Shown: positions 44,586 through 54,180, counted from the stretch's first letter. The stretch: 64,000 nucleotides of DNA from Natronomonas salsuginis (GCF_005239135.1 NZ_QKNX01000001.1:124001-188000); one strand, 5' to 3'. Numbers and translations are program-made. The notes: a model not told the origin generated them from the letters alone.

Positions 44586-45227
44586 CTACACCCACTCGAT
44601 CCGGTACACTTCGGTGTCGATCGATCGGGAGGCGGACGTGTGGTGATCGAACTGTTTCGGCAGCTCGAACTCGGCGGCGAACGCGTGCGTCACGGTGCCG
44701 CCGTTGTCGCCGGCGAAGGCCTCGATGAACGATTCGCTGCCGGCGTTGTGAACGGAGTACGAGACGCTCGATATCTCGGCGGCCGTCTGCAGAAAGGCTC
44801 GATCGGCCCCCTCGTTGCCGGACTGTGCGCCGAACGGCGGGTTCATCAGGACGGTCGCCGGCCCGTTGGGGGCGAGCGGAACCGCGGTCACGTCGCCACG
44901 AACCCACGAGACGTCCGTCATCGCGCCGACTCGGCGTTCGTTCTCGCGCGCCGTCGAGAGCGGTGCGGGATCGATATCCATTCCGACGGCCCGTTCGGGC
45001 CCCCGAAGCGCCGCGCCGAGCGCGAGCATTCCCGTTCCACACCCTAGATCGAGGACTGTCTGGCCCTCCACATCGCCCTGCAGGTCAGCCACGTGGACGA
45101 TGTGGGCAGCCAGATCGGGCGGCGTGTGGTACTGTTCGAGCGGCGCGCGCGGGTCTTCGAAGCCCGCGACGACCGCCAACTCCTGGGCCAATCGTCGTCG
45201 TGTCGCGCCGGGCGTCCCCTCTGTCAT
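44586..45227 (-). CDS. METTL5-like N6-adenine methyltransferase
   Basis: A 213-residue SAM-dependent methyltransferase. The N-terminal LEQYHTPPDLAAHIV motif, the SAM site VLDLGCGTGMLALGA and the catalytic MNPPFGAQ (NPPF) are those of the archaeal METTL5 group, which methylates adenine in structured RNA (18S rRNA in eukaryotes). It is convergent with the rhomboid gene, with stops 2 bases apart. Start at 45227 is supported by an AATTTATACC TATA box about 28 bases upstream. Confidence 0.9.
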   Translation of the reverse strand: MTEGTPGATRRRLAQELAVVAGFEDPRAPLEQYHTPPDLAAHIVHVADLQGDVEGQTVLDLGCGTGMLALGAALRGPERAVGMDIDPAPLSTARENERRVGAMTDVSWVRGDVTAVPLAPNGPATVLMNPPFGAQSGNEGADRAFLQTAAEISSVSYSVHNAGSESFIEAFAGDNGGTVTHAFAAEFELPKQFDHHTSASRSIDTEVYRIEWV

Positions 45228-45328
45228 CGTTGTGTAATACTCGTGGGTATAGGTATAAATTTGTATATGATTGTGGGTTATTCTACATCGGGAGTACATT
45301 CTTTTCACCGCCGATGTAACGCCTCGCC

Positions 45329-45763
45329 ATGAACTGTCCCCGCTGTGAGAGCGAGCTCGACAGATACACCCTCGGGGGTCGCGAGGCCGTCGGCTGCGGA
45401 AGCTGCGGCTACGTCGGCGTACCGGTCGAACACCGCGGCGAACGGCGATCGCTCGAATCGTGGGACGAGGCGATCGATCGGTACGCCGACGCCGCCGCGT
45501 CCGGATCGGTGACGATCGAGACGATCGGCGGCGAGCCAGCGCTCGAACTCATTCTCGACGACGAGCCGGGCGCTGGCGCCTCACCGGAACCGACCGTCGT
45601 CCGCGTCGCTCGACCCGACCCGGCTCTCGCGGCGGCGTTCGAGGCGGCGGACGGGTCGGACGAGCGGTTCGTCTGTGATATCTGCGATGCGGAGTTCGAC
45701 ACACAACGCGGCCTCTACGGTCACCTCGCGATCCATTCGGGTGAAAAAGACGGCGATTCCTGA
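45329..45763 (+). CDS. Zinc ribbon plus C2H2 zinc-finger protein
   Basis: A 144-residue protein. The N-terminal zinc ribbon has CPRC (3-6) and CGSCGY (about 23-28), similar to the TFIIB-type ribbon. The C-terminal C2H2 finger is FVCDICDAEFDTQRGLYGHLAIHSGEK (split here into FVCDICDAEF and GLYGHLAIHSGEK). The middle is acidic and low in structure. A single C2H2 finger is unusual outside eukaryotes but recurrent in haloarchaea. It probably binds nucleic acid or protein; target unknown. Confidence 0.8.
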   Translation: MNCPRCESELDRYTLGGREAVGCGSCGYVGVPVEHRGERRSLESWDEAIDRYADAAASGSVTIETIGGEPALELILDDEPGAGASPEPTVVRVARPDPALAAAFEAADGSDERFVCDICDAEFDTQRGLYGHLAIHSGEKDGDS

Positions 45764-45787
45764 TTCGTCTGCGACCGGCCCGGGTGA

Positions 45788-46816
45788 TCAGTCCTCAGCT
45801 TCTACTTCGCCTTCCGCCTCGGCGTCTCCGGTGCCGCTTCCTTCCTCGGTTCTGGATGCGACCAACGCGCCACGGGCGACGCTGTAGAGCGGCTCGTCCG
45901 CCTTTCGAACGTGGCTGATCGAGAACGGGATGTCGGCCTTGTTCAGCCGTTCCTCGAAGAGCTTCTCGAAGCCCGGCGGACTGGAAGTGCCGCCGGTCAC
46001 GACCACCGGCACGTCGAGGCCTTCCTCGACGTCCTCGTTGTTGACCTCCTTGACCACGTTCTCGATGACGTAATCGAGCAGGTTGTCGTAGTAGATCGAC
46101 AACGCGCCCTCGACGCCGCCCGCGTCCGTCGTGAAGTCGAGTCGGAAGTCCTCCTCCTTGACCGAGGTGACCTTGTCGACGTTCTCGCCGGTTGCGGTCG
46201 CGGTCTGCTCGTCGATCCAATCGCCCCCGCGGGCGACGCTGAACGTCATGACCGGGACCGCGTAGTAAGACAGACAGACGTTCGTCATGCCCGCGCCGAA
46301 GGAGATACCGAGACCGGTGAAGTTGTGATCGGCGAGCTCGGAGTAGATGACCGCCATCCCCTCGTTGATCGGTTCGGGGTCGTACCCGATGTCGCCGAGG
46401 AACGATTCGAGCGTCTTCTGGTGGTACAGTGTCGAGAGATCCGAGTCGATCGGATCCGCCGGCGTCGAGAAGTAGACGCGCTCGTTGGGGCGTTCGGGTT
46501 CGCCGACGACCTGTTCGAGGATGAGCCTGATCATCGGGATCGCGGACTTCTCCTCCGAGGAGAGTATCCCGCGTTTCATCGGGCGACGCGTCTCCTCGTT
46601 GAAGATGTTCGCGAAGTTCAACGCGTCGTCGCCGACGACGTAGACGTTGTCGTCCTTTCGGATGTGGAGAACGTCGGATCGACTGAGCATCCGCTCGGCC
46701 ATGTCGCTGTAGTCGATCTCGACGAAGGAGTTCCGCTGCGATACGAAGACCGTTTCGCTGCCGTCCTGTCTGGCCGAGACGAGATTCATCGTCCCGACGT
46801 CAATGCCACGGGCCAT
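45788..46816 (-). CDS. Salactin-like actin homolog
   Basis: A 342-residue actin-superfamily protein. Phosphate-1 loop is [13 protein letters not shown], phosphate-2 is [14 protein letters not shown], and the adenosine motif is [16 protein letters not shown]. The overall pattern and acidic C-terminal tail match salactin, the dynamically unstable actin of Halobacterium (recognised from memory of the family, not by search). It would form ATP-driven filaments, probably for cell division or shape. A TATA-like TTTTAATAC lies 25 bases before the ATG. Preceded (upstream) by a membrane coiled-coil gene on the same strand. Confidence 0.82.
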   Translation of the reverse strand: MARGIDVGTMNLVSARQDGSETVFVSQRNSFVEIDYSDMAERMLSRSDVLHIRKDDNVYVVGDDALNFANIFNEETRRPMKRGILSSEEKSAIPMIRLILEQVVGEPERPNERVYFSTPADPIDSDLSTLYHQKTLESFLGDIGYDPEPINEGMAVIYSELADHNFTGLGISFGAGMTNVCLSYYAVPVMTFSVARGGDWIDEQTATATGENVDKVTSVKEEDFRLDFTTDAGGVEGALSIYYDNLLDYVIENVVKEVNNEDVEEGLDVPVVVTGGTSSPPGFEKLFEERLNKADIPFSISHVRKADEPLYSVARGALVASRTEEGSGTGDAEAEGEVEAED

Positions 46817-46944
46817 ACCAAGACCGTCGCTGGCGGCGTATTAAAACTACTCCCCGTTTCCTCTCCCGTCGTCTACGAATGGGTCGCGTTCGCACAGTAG
46901 CGGTCGGTTCGGCAGTCGACGTCTCCGCCTGCTCCGCTCGGCCG

Positions 46945-47847
46945 CTACTTGCCGAAGTACGACTTCACCTGATCGACCAGCCCCGAATCCTCGGCCTCGG
47001 CCTCCCGTCGCTTCTGCTCTCGAAGCTCCTGTAACGCCGCCGCCTGCTCGTCGACCCCGCTGCCGCTGTCGGTCCGCTGTTCGCCTCCCTTCATCCCCCG
47101 AAGCGCCGAGAGCTGGTCGTCGATGCCCGCCGACCGGTGGACCTTCGCCGACTCTTGGTTCAGTGACTCGCCGTCGAGGTTCTCGTCGGGCGTGATCCGA
47201 AGCCGTTCCGTCTCGACCTTCTCGACGCCGCCCCAATTGACCTCGGTCTCGGACATGGCCTCGTCGATGTCCTGCTGTACCTTCGCTGCCGTGGCCGCCG
47301 GATCGTCGGTGCCGGTCGACCCCGCAGTTCCGCCGGCCGTACCGGTTTCCCCCTCGGCGGTCGCGGGGCCGCCTTCGACGCGTTCGACATGGTAGCCGAC
47401 CAGTGCCGAACCGGTCGCGGCGAGCGTGCTGATCAGGCCGACGGCGTAGACCGTCACGCCGTGGAGACTGTAATCCGGCGTGCCGTAGTTCCAGTTGGAC
47501 GGATACACCGTGACGAAGAAGCCGACGGAGATGACGACCACTGCGAACCCGCCAACCGCGATGTACAGCGCGCGGCGGTCGGCCGGAAGCAACACGACGA
47601 CCGCGACCAAGATGAGCGGGAGGCCGAGCGCGCCGATCGCAAAGGCGATCTCTCTGATCCAAAAGACCAGCCCATCGAGGACGGCGCGTTCGAGGACGAA
47701 CAGGAACAGACCGAGGAGCCCGAGCCCGAGCCCGCCGAAGAAGAGTGTAAACCCGAGATACACATCCGTTCGGCGGTCCGGTTCCCCGATGTAGGTCCGG
47801 TACAGCTCGACGAGTCGATCCCTGTCGGCCGTGTCGGCGGAAGCCAT
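46945..47847 (-). CDS. Membrane protein with C-terminal coiled coil, upstream of salactin
   Basis: A 300-residue protein. The N-terminal half (about 25-165) has four to five transmembrane helices; the C-terminal half is cytoplasmic, with a Gly/Thr-rich linker, conserved-looking EVNWGGVEKVETERLRITPDENL, and a final charged helix EQAAALQELREQKRREAEAE. It probably belongs to the haloarchaeal DUF7139 family (from memory). Same strand as the actin gene and 128 bases upstream of it, so it may anchor the actin filament to the membrane (inference). Confidence 0.78.
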   Translation of the reverse strand: MASADTADRDRLVELYRTYIGEPDRRTDVYLGFTLFFGGLGLGLLGLFLFVLERAVLDGLVFWIREIAFAIGALGLPLILVAVVVLLPADRRALYIAVGGFAVVVISVGFFVTVYPSNWNYGTPDYSLHGVTVYAVGLISTLAATGSALVGYHVERVEGGPATAEGETGTAGGTAGSTGTDDPAATAAKVQQDIDEAMSETEVNWGGVEKVETERLRITPDENLDGESLNQESAKVHRSAGIDDQLSALRGMKGGEQRTDSGSGVDEQAAALQELREQKRREAEAEDSGLVDQVKSYFGK

Positions 47848-47956
47848 TTGACGGTGCTTTCGGCCGAGGCCCTATGACTGTTTGGCCTGTGCAATGGTTC
47901 GAGATTTTGAACCAACACATCAAATATCCCCTCCGAGACGGATCTTTAGCAGCGTT

Positions 47957-49012
47957 CTACCACGTGCCGTGGAACGTGTCGAACTCCAGACTGTCGAGTG
48001 GCTCCTCGCCGATCGCGATCTTGTACTCGCCGGGGGTCAGCATCGGCTGTTTGAACTGCGGCCCGTCGTCGGTTGTGATCCGGGGACAGCCGGTGTTCAC
48101 GTAGGCGTCGAAGCCGAAGTTCGTCAGCCGGTCCGGGGTGACCTCGTCCATCGTCAGGAGGTAGGCGTTCTCGTTGTCCTCGACGATCTCCTCGGCGACG
48201 TCCCACCGGCCCTGGCCGATCTTCGTACAGAAGACGACGCCCCACTCCTCGGCGTCCATCGCGCGGTGCACCGCCCCGTAGCGCTGTTTCAGGAACTTCT
48301 CCGTGTCGGCGATCGTGACAACGTTGTTCACGGGGTCGGCGATGATCACCGTCTTGTCGGGGTGTTCCATCGCCAGCCCCAGCGGGTGGAACTTCCCGCC
48401 GCCGACGTAGAGGATCTGGTCGGCGTCGACGTCCGCCGACGCGTAGTTGCAGCCGAGCACCTGCCCCTCGTGGGTCAGCCGCTCGTCGCCGCGGCGCGTC
48501 TCGACGGTGTAGCCGCGGTCTGTGAGCCACGACTTCATCTCGTCGAACTTGTTCATGTGTTGAGCCGTCGTCACGAGCCCCACGGTGTCGTCCTCGCCGG
48601 GCGAGGCGAGCGTCTCCAGCGATTTCTCCATGATCGGCGTCACGTCGACGTTCGAGAACAGGGGGACGTAAATGATCTTGTCCGATTCCTTCATCGGCGA
48701 GTGTCCAAAGTGAACGAACACGTCAGTCCGCCGCATCATGTACGTATCGAGGTCGCACGCGCCGTAACAGGGCTGTCCCGAAATGAGGACATTCGTGTCG
48801 TCGGGCAACAGCGTCCGGAGATCGTCCGCGACCCGGCCGGCGCGGCGTTTCAGTCCCTCGGGAAACTGTAAGCCGACCTTCGTCGCGTCGCGCTCTTCGA
48901 CCGCCTCGACGATCCGGTCGAGTTCGTAATCCCACGTGCGCTCGTGTTTGAGCGCCATCCCCGTATTACGGAGGTCGCCCGGTGTTCGTTCGACGTCCGA
49001 TTCGTGGCTCAT
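47957..49012 (-). CDS. dph2: Diphthamide biosynthesis enzyme Dph2
   Basis: A 351-residue non-canonical radical-SAM enzyme that makes the first bond of diphthamide on elongation factor 2. The three iron-sulfur cysteines are in QPCYGACD (Cys82 or Cys86), VLGCNYAS (Cys188) and NTGCPRI (Cys309), in the spacing of archaeal Dph2. The start at 49012 (MSHESDVE) is chosen; an ATG at 49018 is 2 codons upstream. A TATA-like TTTTAGTC lies about 26-30 bases before. Confidence 0.95.
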   Translation of the reverse strand: MSHESDVERTPGDLRNTGMALKHERTWDYELDRIVEAVEERDATKVGLQFPEGLKRRAGRVADDLRTLLPDDTNVLISGQPCYGACDLDTYMMRRTDVFVHFGHSPMKESDKIIYVPLFSNVDVTPIMEKSLETLASPGEDDTVGLVTTAQHMNKFDEMKSWLTDRGYTVETRRGDERLTHEGQVLGCNYASADVDADQILYVGGGKFHPLGLAMEHPDKTVIIADPVNNVVTIADTEKFLKQRYGAVHRAMDAEEWGVVFCTKIGQGRWDVAEEIVEDNENAYLLTMDEVTPDRLTNFGFDAYVNTGCPRITTDDGPQFKQPMLTPGEYKIAIGEEPLDSLEFDTFHGTW

Positions 49013-49133
49013 TAGCATTCGGTTGTGGGTCAGGGACTAAAACAGCCGCGTTTCGGGACGCTTCCGGGACCGTAGATCCCGACAACTGTCCGCATTCGGC
49101 ACGCCTATACGAGGCCGCTCCGAACCATTGCCA

Positions 49134-49517
49134 ATGAGCGTCGAGATGACTCCCGAAGCACAGGCGACGGAACTCGCCGAGGAACTGGGCGAGGCGATCA
49201 CCGAACTCCCCGCTTACGAGGCGTTCGTCGAGGCAAAGGCGGCGATCCAGGCCGACCCCGAACTCCAACGCGAGATGGCGTCGTTTGAGCAGCTACGCGA
49301 GGAGTTCCTGATGGCCCGAGAGACCGGCACCGCGTCGAACGAGGATCTACGCGAGCTGCAAGCCGCCCAGGAGGAACTGCACGACAATCCCACGATGAAC
49401 GCGTATCTCCGCGCGAAATCGGACATCGAACTCCGACTCCAGGAGATCGATCATATCATCTCCGAACCGCTCGACGTCGAGTTCGGGCAGACCGCAGGCG
49501 GCTGCTGTCAAGACTGA
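49134..49517 (+). CDS. YlbF/YmcA-family protein with CC tail
   Basis: A 127-residue, nearly all-helical protein of the YlbF family (LAEELGEAITELPAYEAFVEAKAAIQADPE region, later SFEQLREEFLMAR). In Bacillus the relatives form a complex with RicT that controls RNase Y. This one ends GGCCQD; the tandem Cys could bind an Fe-S cluster or metal, as shown for the bacterial complex (established for Bacillus, inference here). Divergent from dph2. Confidence 0.82.
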   Translation: MSVEMTPEAQATELAEELGEAITELPAYEAFVEAKAAIQADPELQREMASFEQLREEFLMARETGTASNEDLRELQAAQEELHDNPTMNAYLRAKSDIELRLQEIDHIISEPLDVEFGQTAGGCCQD

Positions 49518-49579
49518 GACGTCAACATCTTCGGGCGGGCGGTACGAATCTTTTCATACCGTCGGTGTCTGTCGTGGAT

Positions 49580-50983
49580 ATGGCCGCAGTGCCGACCGAC
49601 GACCGGCTGTTCCGTGCGATGTTCGAGGGGACGCTCGACGCACTCCTGTTGGCGGACGACGACGGAACCTACATCGAAGCGAACGAAGCCGCAGGCGAGC
49701 TGCTCGGGTGTTCGAGCGACGAACTCGTCGGGCAGTCGATCGCGGACTTCCTCTCCGCCGACGTCGATTTCGAGGCGGCGTGGAACGCGTTTCTCGAGAA
49801 GGGCCACGCCCGCGGTCAACTCGAGATTCGCCGCCCGGACGGCACCGTTCGAACCGTCGAGTTCGCCGCGAGCGCCGTCATCCTGCCGGGGATCCACCTC
49901 TCGGCGCTCAGGGACGTAACCGACCGGGAGACCGACCGGCTCGAACTCCGCCGCAAAACGGATATGTTGACCAAGGTGTTCGAAACGAGCCCCGTCGGTA
50001 TCGTCGTCGTCGAGGCGGACGGGCAGATCGTGGACGCGAACCAGCGCGCCGAAACCGTTCTCGGACTCACCCGAGCGGAGATAACCGACCGGACGTACGA
50101 CGACGACCGCTGGAGGCTGCTCAGTGAGGACGGAACGACTCTTCGGACGCCCGAACTCCCCGTATCCACCGCCATCGAACGCGGCGAGCCGGTCTTCGAT
50201 GCCGAACTCGGTATCGAGACGCCGATCGGGGACACCGTCTGGCTCTCGGTCAACGCCGCGCCGATACACGACGTCGATGGGGCGGTCGATCGGATCGTCG
50301 CCGTCGTGTCCGACGTCACCGATCGCCGCGAGTACCGACGGCTGCTCGAACAGCAAAACGAGCGGCTCGAGGAGTACTCCGCGACGGTGAGCCACGATCT
50401 CCGCAGTCCGCTGTCGATCGCGTCCGGCTGGCTTGACGTCGCGATCGAGGAGGAGTCGACCGAGTCGCTGGACAAGGTTCGCGACGCGCTCGACCGGATG
50501 GGGAACCTCATCACCGATCTCCGGGCGCTCGGCCGATACGGTCAGACCGTCGACGACATGGTCGAGTTGGAGCTTCGGGCGCTCGCCGAGGCCGCGTGGG
50601 CGAACGTCGAGACGACCGATGCGACCCTCGAGATCGATGGCGGGCTCGGCGCGATCAACGGCGACGAGAGCCGCATCCTCCAACTGTTCGAGAACCTGTT
50701 TCGGAACGCCGTCGACCACGCGGGACCGAACGTGACCGTCCGCCTCGGCGCGCTCGGCGACGGCTTCTACGTCGAGGACGACGGTCCCGGAATCCCGGCG
50801 GCCAACCGCGAGGAAGTCTTCGACTTCGGCTACTCGACGCTCGAGCGCGGCACCGGGATCGGCCTGGCGATCGTCGAGGCGGTTGCCGACGCGCACGGCT
50901 GGGAATTTGATCTCACCGACGCCGACCCGCACGGCGCTCGGTTCGAGTTCCGCCCTCGATGGCATCCCGATCGCGACGGGTGA
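49580..50983 (+). CDS. PAS-domain sensor histidine kinase
   Basis: A 467-residue cytoplasmic kinase without membrane segments. PAS 1 (about 8-118), PAS 2 (about 125-250), HisKA with phospho-acceptor His272 in SHDLRSPLSIASGW, then an HATPase with N box ENLFRNAVDHAG, and G boxes EDDGPGIP and GTGIGLAIVEAVADAHGWEF. No response regulator is next to it. The start at 49580 is supported by a TATA-like CTTTTCATAC about 25 bases upstream; an in-frame ATG/GTG at 49565 lies too close to the TATA. Confidence 0.93.
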   Translation: MAAVPTDDRLFRAMFEGTLDALLLADDDGTYIEANEAAGELLGCSSDELVGQSIADFLSADVDFEAAWNAFLEKGHARGQLEIRRPDGTVRTVEFAASAVILPGIHLSALRDVTDRETDRLELRRKTDMLTKVFETSPVGIVVVEADGQIVDANQRAETVLGLTRAEITDRTYDDDRWRLLSEDGTTLRTPELPVSTAIERGEPVFDAELGIETPIGDTVWLSVNAAPIHDVDGAVDRIVAVVSDVTDRREYRRLLEQQNERLEEYSATVSHDLRSPLSIASGWLDVAIEEESTESLDKVRDALDRMGNLITDLRALGRYGQTVDDMVELELRALAEAAWANVETTDATLEIDGGLGAINGDESRILQLFENLFRNAVDHAGPNVTVRLGALGDGFYVEDDGPGIPAANREEVFDFGYSTLERGTGIGLAIVEAVADAHGWEFDLTDADPHGARFEFRPRWHPDRDG

Positions 50984-51069
50984 CACCGCGGCTCTCGCGC
51001 TCGCCCATACCAGAAGATGGGGCGGACGAACCGCCCGGGTTTTTGAGGCCCGCCGCCGCATCGCCACCC

Positions 51070-51897
51070 ATGAGCGTACACTCCGATTGGGGCGATTGGC
51101 TCCCGACCGCGGTCGCCGAGGCCGACCCCGACGGCCTCGATCTGTGGTATCTGGGCTGCAACGGCTTCGCGTTGAAGACGTCGGACGAGACCACAGTCTT
51201 CATCGACCCGTACCTCGGAATCGGCGATCCGCCGCGGACCGTTCGGATGATTCCGATCCCCTTCGCGCCCGAAGACGTGCGTTCGGCCGACGCTCTCTTG
51301 GCCACGCACGAGCACACCGACCACACGCACGGTCCCTCTCAGGCTCCGATTCTCACCGGAACGGATGCGGAGTTCTTCGGTCCCTCCGCCTCGGCCGAGA
51401 TCGCTCGGGCGTGGACGAACGAGTACGGCGTCGACGCGGACGGAATCTCCGAGATCGCGGAGGGAGATACCCTCGAAATCGGCTCGCTGACGGTCCACGT
51501 CGAACCGGCGCACGATCCCGACGCCGACCATCCGGTCTCCTACGTCGTCGAGCACGATTCGGGGACGTTCTTCCACGGCGGCGACGCCCGCCCGAGCGAA
51601 GCGTTCGAGGATATCGGCTCGCGGTACGATATCGACCTCGCGGTCGTGGCGTTCGGCTCTTCGGGGATGATTCCCGACAAGCAGACTCGGGAACCGACGT
51701 ACACCAAGTGGTACGCCGACGAGAACATGGCGGCCGAAGCGGCGAATCAGCTCCGGACCGATCGGCTGCTCCCGACGCACTGGGACATGTGGAAGGGGCT
51801 CACGGCGGACCCATCCGCGCTCCGGGACCACGTCCGTGGCTTCGAGCATCCGCGGACACTCGAAGTGCTCGAAATCGGCGATCGAACGTCGGTGTAA
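51070..51897 (+). CDS. MBL-fold hydrolase, UlaG-like
   Basis: A 275-residue metal-dependent hydrolase. The metal site THEHTDHTHG follows an N-terminal LWYLGCNGFALKTSDETTVFIDP strand pair; FFHGGDARPSE and LPTHWDMWKG follow. This is the layout of UlaG (L-ascorbate-6-phosphate lactonase) proteins. The archaeal substrate is unknown. Confidence 0.87.
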   Translation: MSVHSDWGDWLPTAVAEADPDGLDLWYLGCNGFALKTSDETTVFIDPYLGIGDPPRTVRMIPIPFAPEDVRSADALLATHEHTDHTHGPSQAPILTGTDAEFFGPSASAEIARAWTNEYGVDADGISEIAEGDTLEIGSLTVHVEPAHDPDADHPVSYVVEHDSGTFFHGGDARPSEAFEDIGSRYDIDLAVVAFGSSGMIPDKQTREPTYTKWYADENMAAEAANQLRTDRLLPTHWDMWKGLTADPSALRDHVRGFEHPRTLEVLEIGDRTSV

Positions 51898-51959
51898 CCG
51901 TCGGTTCGGCCCGCCGAGCCAGCGCGTACCTTTATCTCGAAACCGTCACACTAGTGGGT

Positions 51960-53210
51960 ATGCCTGACGTCGACCACGAGGAGGGCGTAACCGCGATCAG
52001 AGACGGCATCACCGTCGAGAAATCGTTCGAGCCGGACGATTTCCCCGTCCCGGCTATCGCCTTCGCGATCAGTTCGGACCGCGAGGAGTCGGTCACCGTC
52101 CGGCTCGTCGACACCGTTTCCGACGACATCGCCCCCGAGAACGTTGGCTTTCACCCCAAATACGGTGCCGAGTTCTGGGATGTCGATGGGGACGAGATCG
52201 TCTTCGAACGCGAGTTTTCCGGCGGCGAGGAGTATACGACCGTCTACGGACTCCGCGGTAGCGACGCGGACGTTCCCGCGAAGTTCCTGGGTGAGCCGTC
52301 GATCGAGTCCGTCGACCCGCCGCTCGACGGCGACGAAGCGGAGGCCTCGGCCGCCGTCGACGCCGCCGTCGCGGCCGTCGAAGACGACTCGAACGCCGTT
52401 CCCGCGATCGAGCGGATCGAAAACGGCTCCGAGATGGGGGCTGAGGATTTCGATGGCGAGATCGTCCCCTCCGATACCGATCACGGGCGCGCGAGCGACT
52501 CGGAGGGCGCTGCCGCCACGCGAGCCGGTGACGCCGACGTGCTTTCGACACTCGCCGCGGAGATCGAGGCGGCCGACCCCGACGACCCGGCCGTCGCCGA
52601 ACTCCGCGATGCGCTCGGGATCGATCTGACGCGAGCGACCGTCGAGGCGCGGATCGAACACCTCCAGTCGGCGGTCGCGGATCTCGAGGCGTACACCGAC
52701 GCGCTCGAAGCGTTCATCGACGAGAACGGCGACGCACAGGGGCTTCTCGAGGATCTCCGCGACGAGTACGAGGGGACGACGACTCGACTGGACGAGGTCG
52801 AGTCGCTCGCCGAGGACGCCCACGAGTCTGCCGAATCGATCGACGACCAACTCGATTCGGAGATCGACGAGCTCCGAGCGGAGGTCGAGCGAATGGAGTC
52901 CGACATCGAGGCGTTCTCAGACGAACTCTCGGCGGTCATCGAGATGCGTGATCGCCTCACCCGGGCGCTGGGTGGGCTGACGGCGGAGGGGACGATCGAC
53001 GACGGGGGCGACAACCCAGTGGGGAACGACGGCTCCATCGAGGACGCGATCGATCCCGACGGCTCCCCGGCCCCCGACGCCGAATCGAGCGACGGAGAAT
53101 CCGAGGATCCGTCCGACGACCCAGCGGCGATCCCCGAAGGTGAGACGGACGCCGACGACCCGTCCGATACCGAAGGCGGGGACGACGCCGACGGTCGAGA
53201 CGGCGAGTAG
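51960..53210 (+). CDS. Acidic coiled-coil protein, haloarchaeal
   Basis: A 416-residue very acidic protein. The N-terminal part (about 1-115) is a beta-sandwich-like domain (KSFEPDDFPVPAIAFAISS, GFHPKYGAEFWDVDGDEIVFE). The middle (about 215-335) is a long coiled coil with EARIEHLQSAVADLEAYTD and ELRAEVERMESDIEAFSDEL. The tail is a disordered Asp/Glu/Ser-rich stretch. A leaderless start at 51960 follows a TTTATC element by about 25 bases. Function unknown; the coiled coil suggests a scaffold or filament partner. Confidence 0.8.
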   Translation: MPDVDHEEGVTAIRDGITVEKSFEPDDFPVPAIAFAISSDREESVTVRLVDTVSDDIAPENVGFHPKYGAEFWDVDGDEIVFEREFSGGEEYTTVYGLRGSDADVPAKFLGEPSIESVDPPLDGDEAEASAAVDAAVAAVEDDSNAVPAIERIENGSEMGAEDFDGEIVPSDTDHGRASDSEGAAATRAGDADVLSTLAAEIEAADPDDPAVAELRDALGIDLTRATVEARIEHLQSAVADLEAYTDALEAFIDENGDAQGLLEDLRDEYEGTTTRLDEVESLAEDAHESAESIDDQLDSEIDELRAEVERMESDIEAFSDELSAVIEMRDRLTRALGGLTAEGTIDDGGDNPVGNDGSIEDAIDPDGSPAPDAESSDGESEDPSDDPAAIPEGETDADDPSDTEGGDDADGRDGE

Positions 53211-53310
53211 TCCCGGCTGTTCGAACGCGCTGTCGGGCGTTCTGATGGGGTCGTTCGTGGACGCGGTCGAAACCAGTCTGATTTTATTCATCGAGCGTCA
53301 GAGTCCGACA

Positions 53311-54180
53311 ATGACGACGATCCCCGTCGCCGTTCCGCGGAAGGGCAGGCCGCTGGAGGCGGTCCTCGATCGGGTCGCAGCCGTCGCCGATCTCGAGGAG
53401 CAGGCAGATTCGATCGCCTCGACGCTCCGCTACGAGAAGGCGGTCACCAAGGGTACGCAGACCCCGGCGGAGGACGTCTACGATCGGCTGGCGGAGTACA
53501 GCGATACGGATCGATACCACCCCGAGTACACGCTGTTGCGCGACGCCAGACTGGGGGTTCCGAGGCGAATCGTCTTCGACTCGCTGCGCGTCGATCTCGG
53601 CGAGCACGAACTCCATCTGGTCGGACGCGAAGAGCCGTTCCGAGCGCTTCGAAAGCACGAGTTCGGACTCGGGTTCGATAGCGCGGACCTCGTCCTCGAA
53701 GAGGTCGTCAGCATCGAGCCCGAGCCGCTCTCGTCGCTCGACGAACTCAACGACCGGATCGACCCACACGACACCGATGTCCGCGTCGTCGACGGGCTCG
53801 GCGATACGGTTCATCACGCGTTGCTTTCGATGCCCGACGTGGCCGACGCCCCCGACAGGGAGTTCCTTCGCGGATACGAGGGACCGCTGTGTATCTCACC
53901 CCGCTACGAACGGCTCGTTCGTGCGGTTCTCGGCACCGAGGCTACCGACGGCGTGTCGTTTCGGTACCCCGACGACCGCGACGAAGAAGCTGCGATCGCC
54001 TCGATCGGGGTCGGGATCTACCTCACCGTCACCGGCTCGACGGCCCGTGATCACGGGCTGAGCGTCGGCGAGCGGCTGTTCCCGAGCGAGACGGTGCTGT
54101 TGGAGAACCCGACCGAACACGAGGACGTGGCGGCGGCTGTCGCCGAACTGCTCGTCGGCGGTATCGAGACGCCGGTCTGA
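53311..54180 (+). CDS. HisG-like (ATP phosphoribosyltransferase-fold) protein, diverged
   Basis: A 289-residue protein. IPVAVPRKGRPLEAVLDRV at the N-terminus resembles HisG (IAVPNKGRL), and the second half has FGLGFDSADLVLEEV and CISPRYERLVRAVLG, like HisG's FGxCRLVVAxP and IATxYPxLTRRY. The PRPP loop of HisG is not clearly present, so it may not be a histidine enzyme. A TATA-like GATTTTATTC lies about 25 bases upstream. Identification is tentative. Confidence 0.5.
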   Translation: MTTIPVAVPRKGRPLEAVLDRVAAVADLEEQADSIASTLRYEKAVTKGTQTPAEDVYDRLAEYSDTDRYHPEYTLLRDARLGVPRRIVFDSLRVDLGEHELHLVGREEPFRALRKHEFGLGFDSADLVLEEVVSIEPEPLSSLDELNDRIDPHDTDVRVVDGLGDTVHHALLSMPDVADAPDREFLRGYEGPLCISPRYERLVRAVLGTEATDGVSFRYPDDRDEEAAIASIGVGIYLTVTGSTARDHGLSVGERLFPSETVLLENPTEHEDVAAAVAELLVGGIETPV

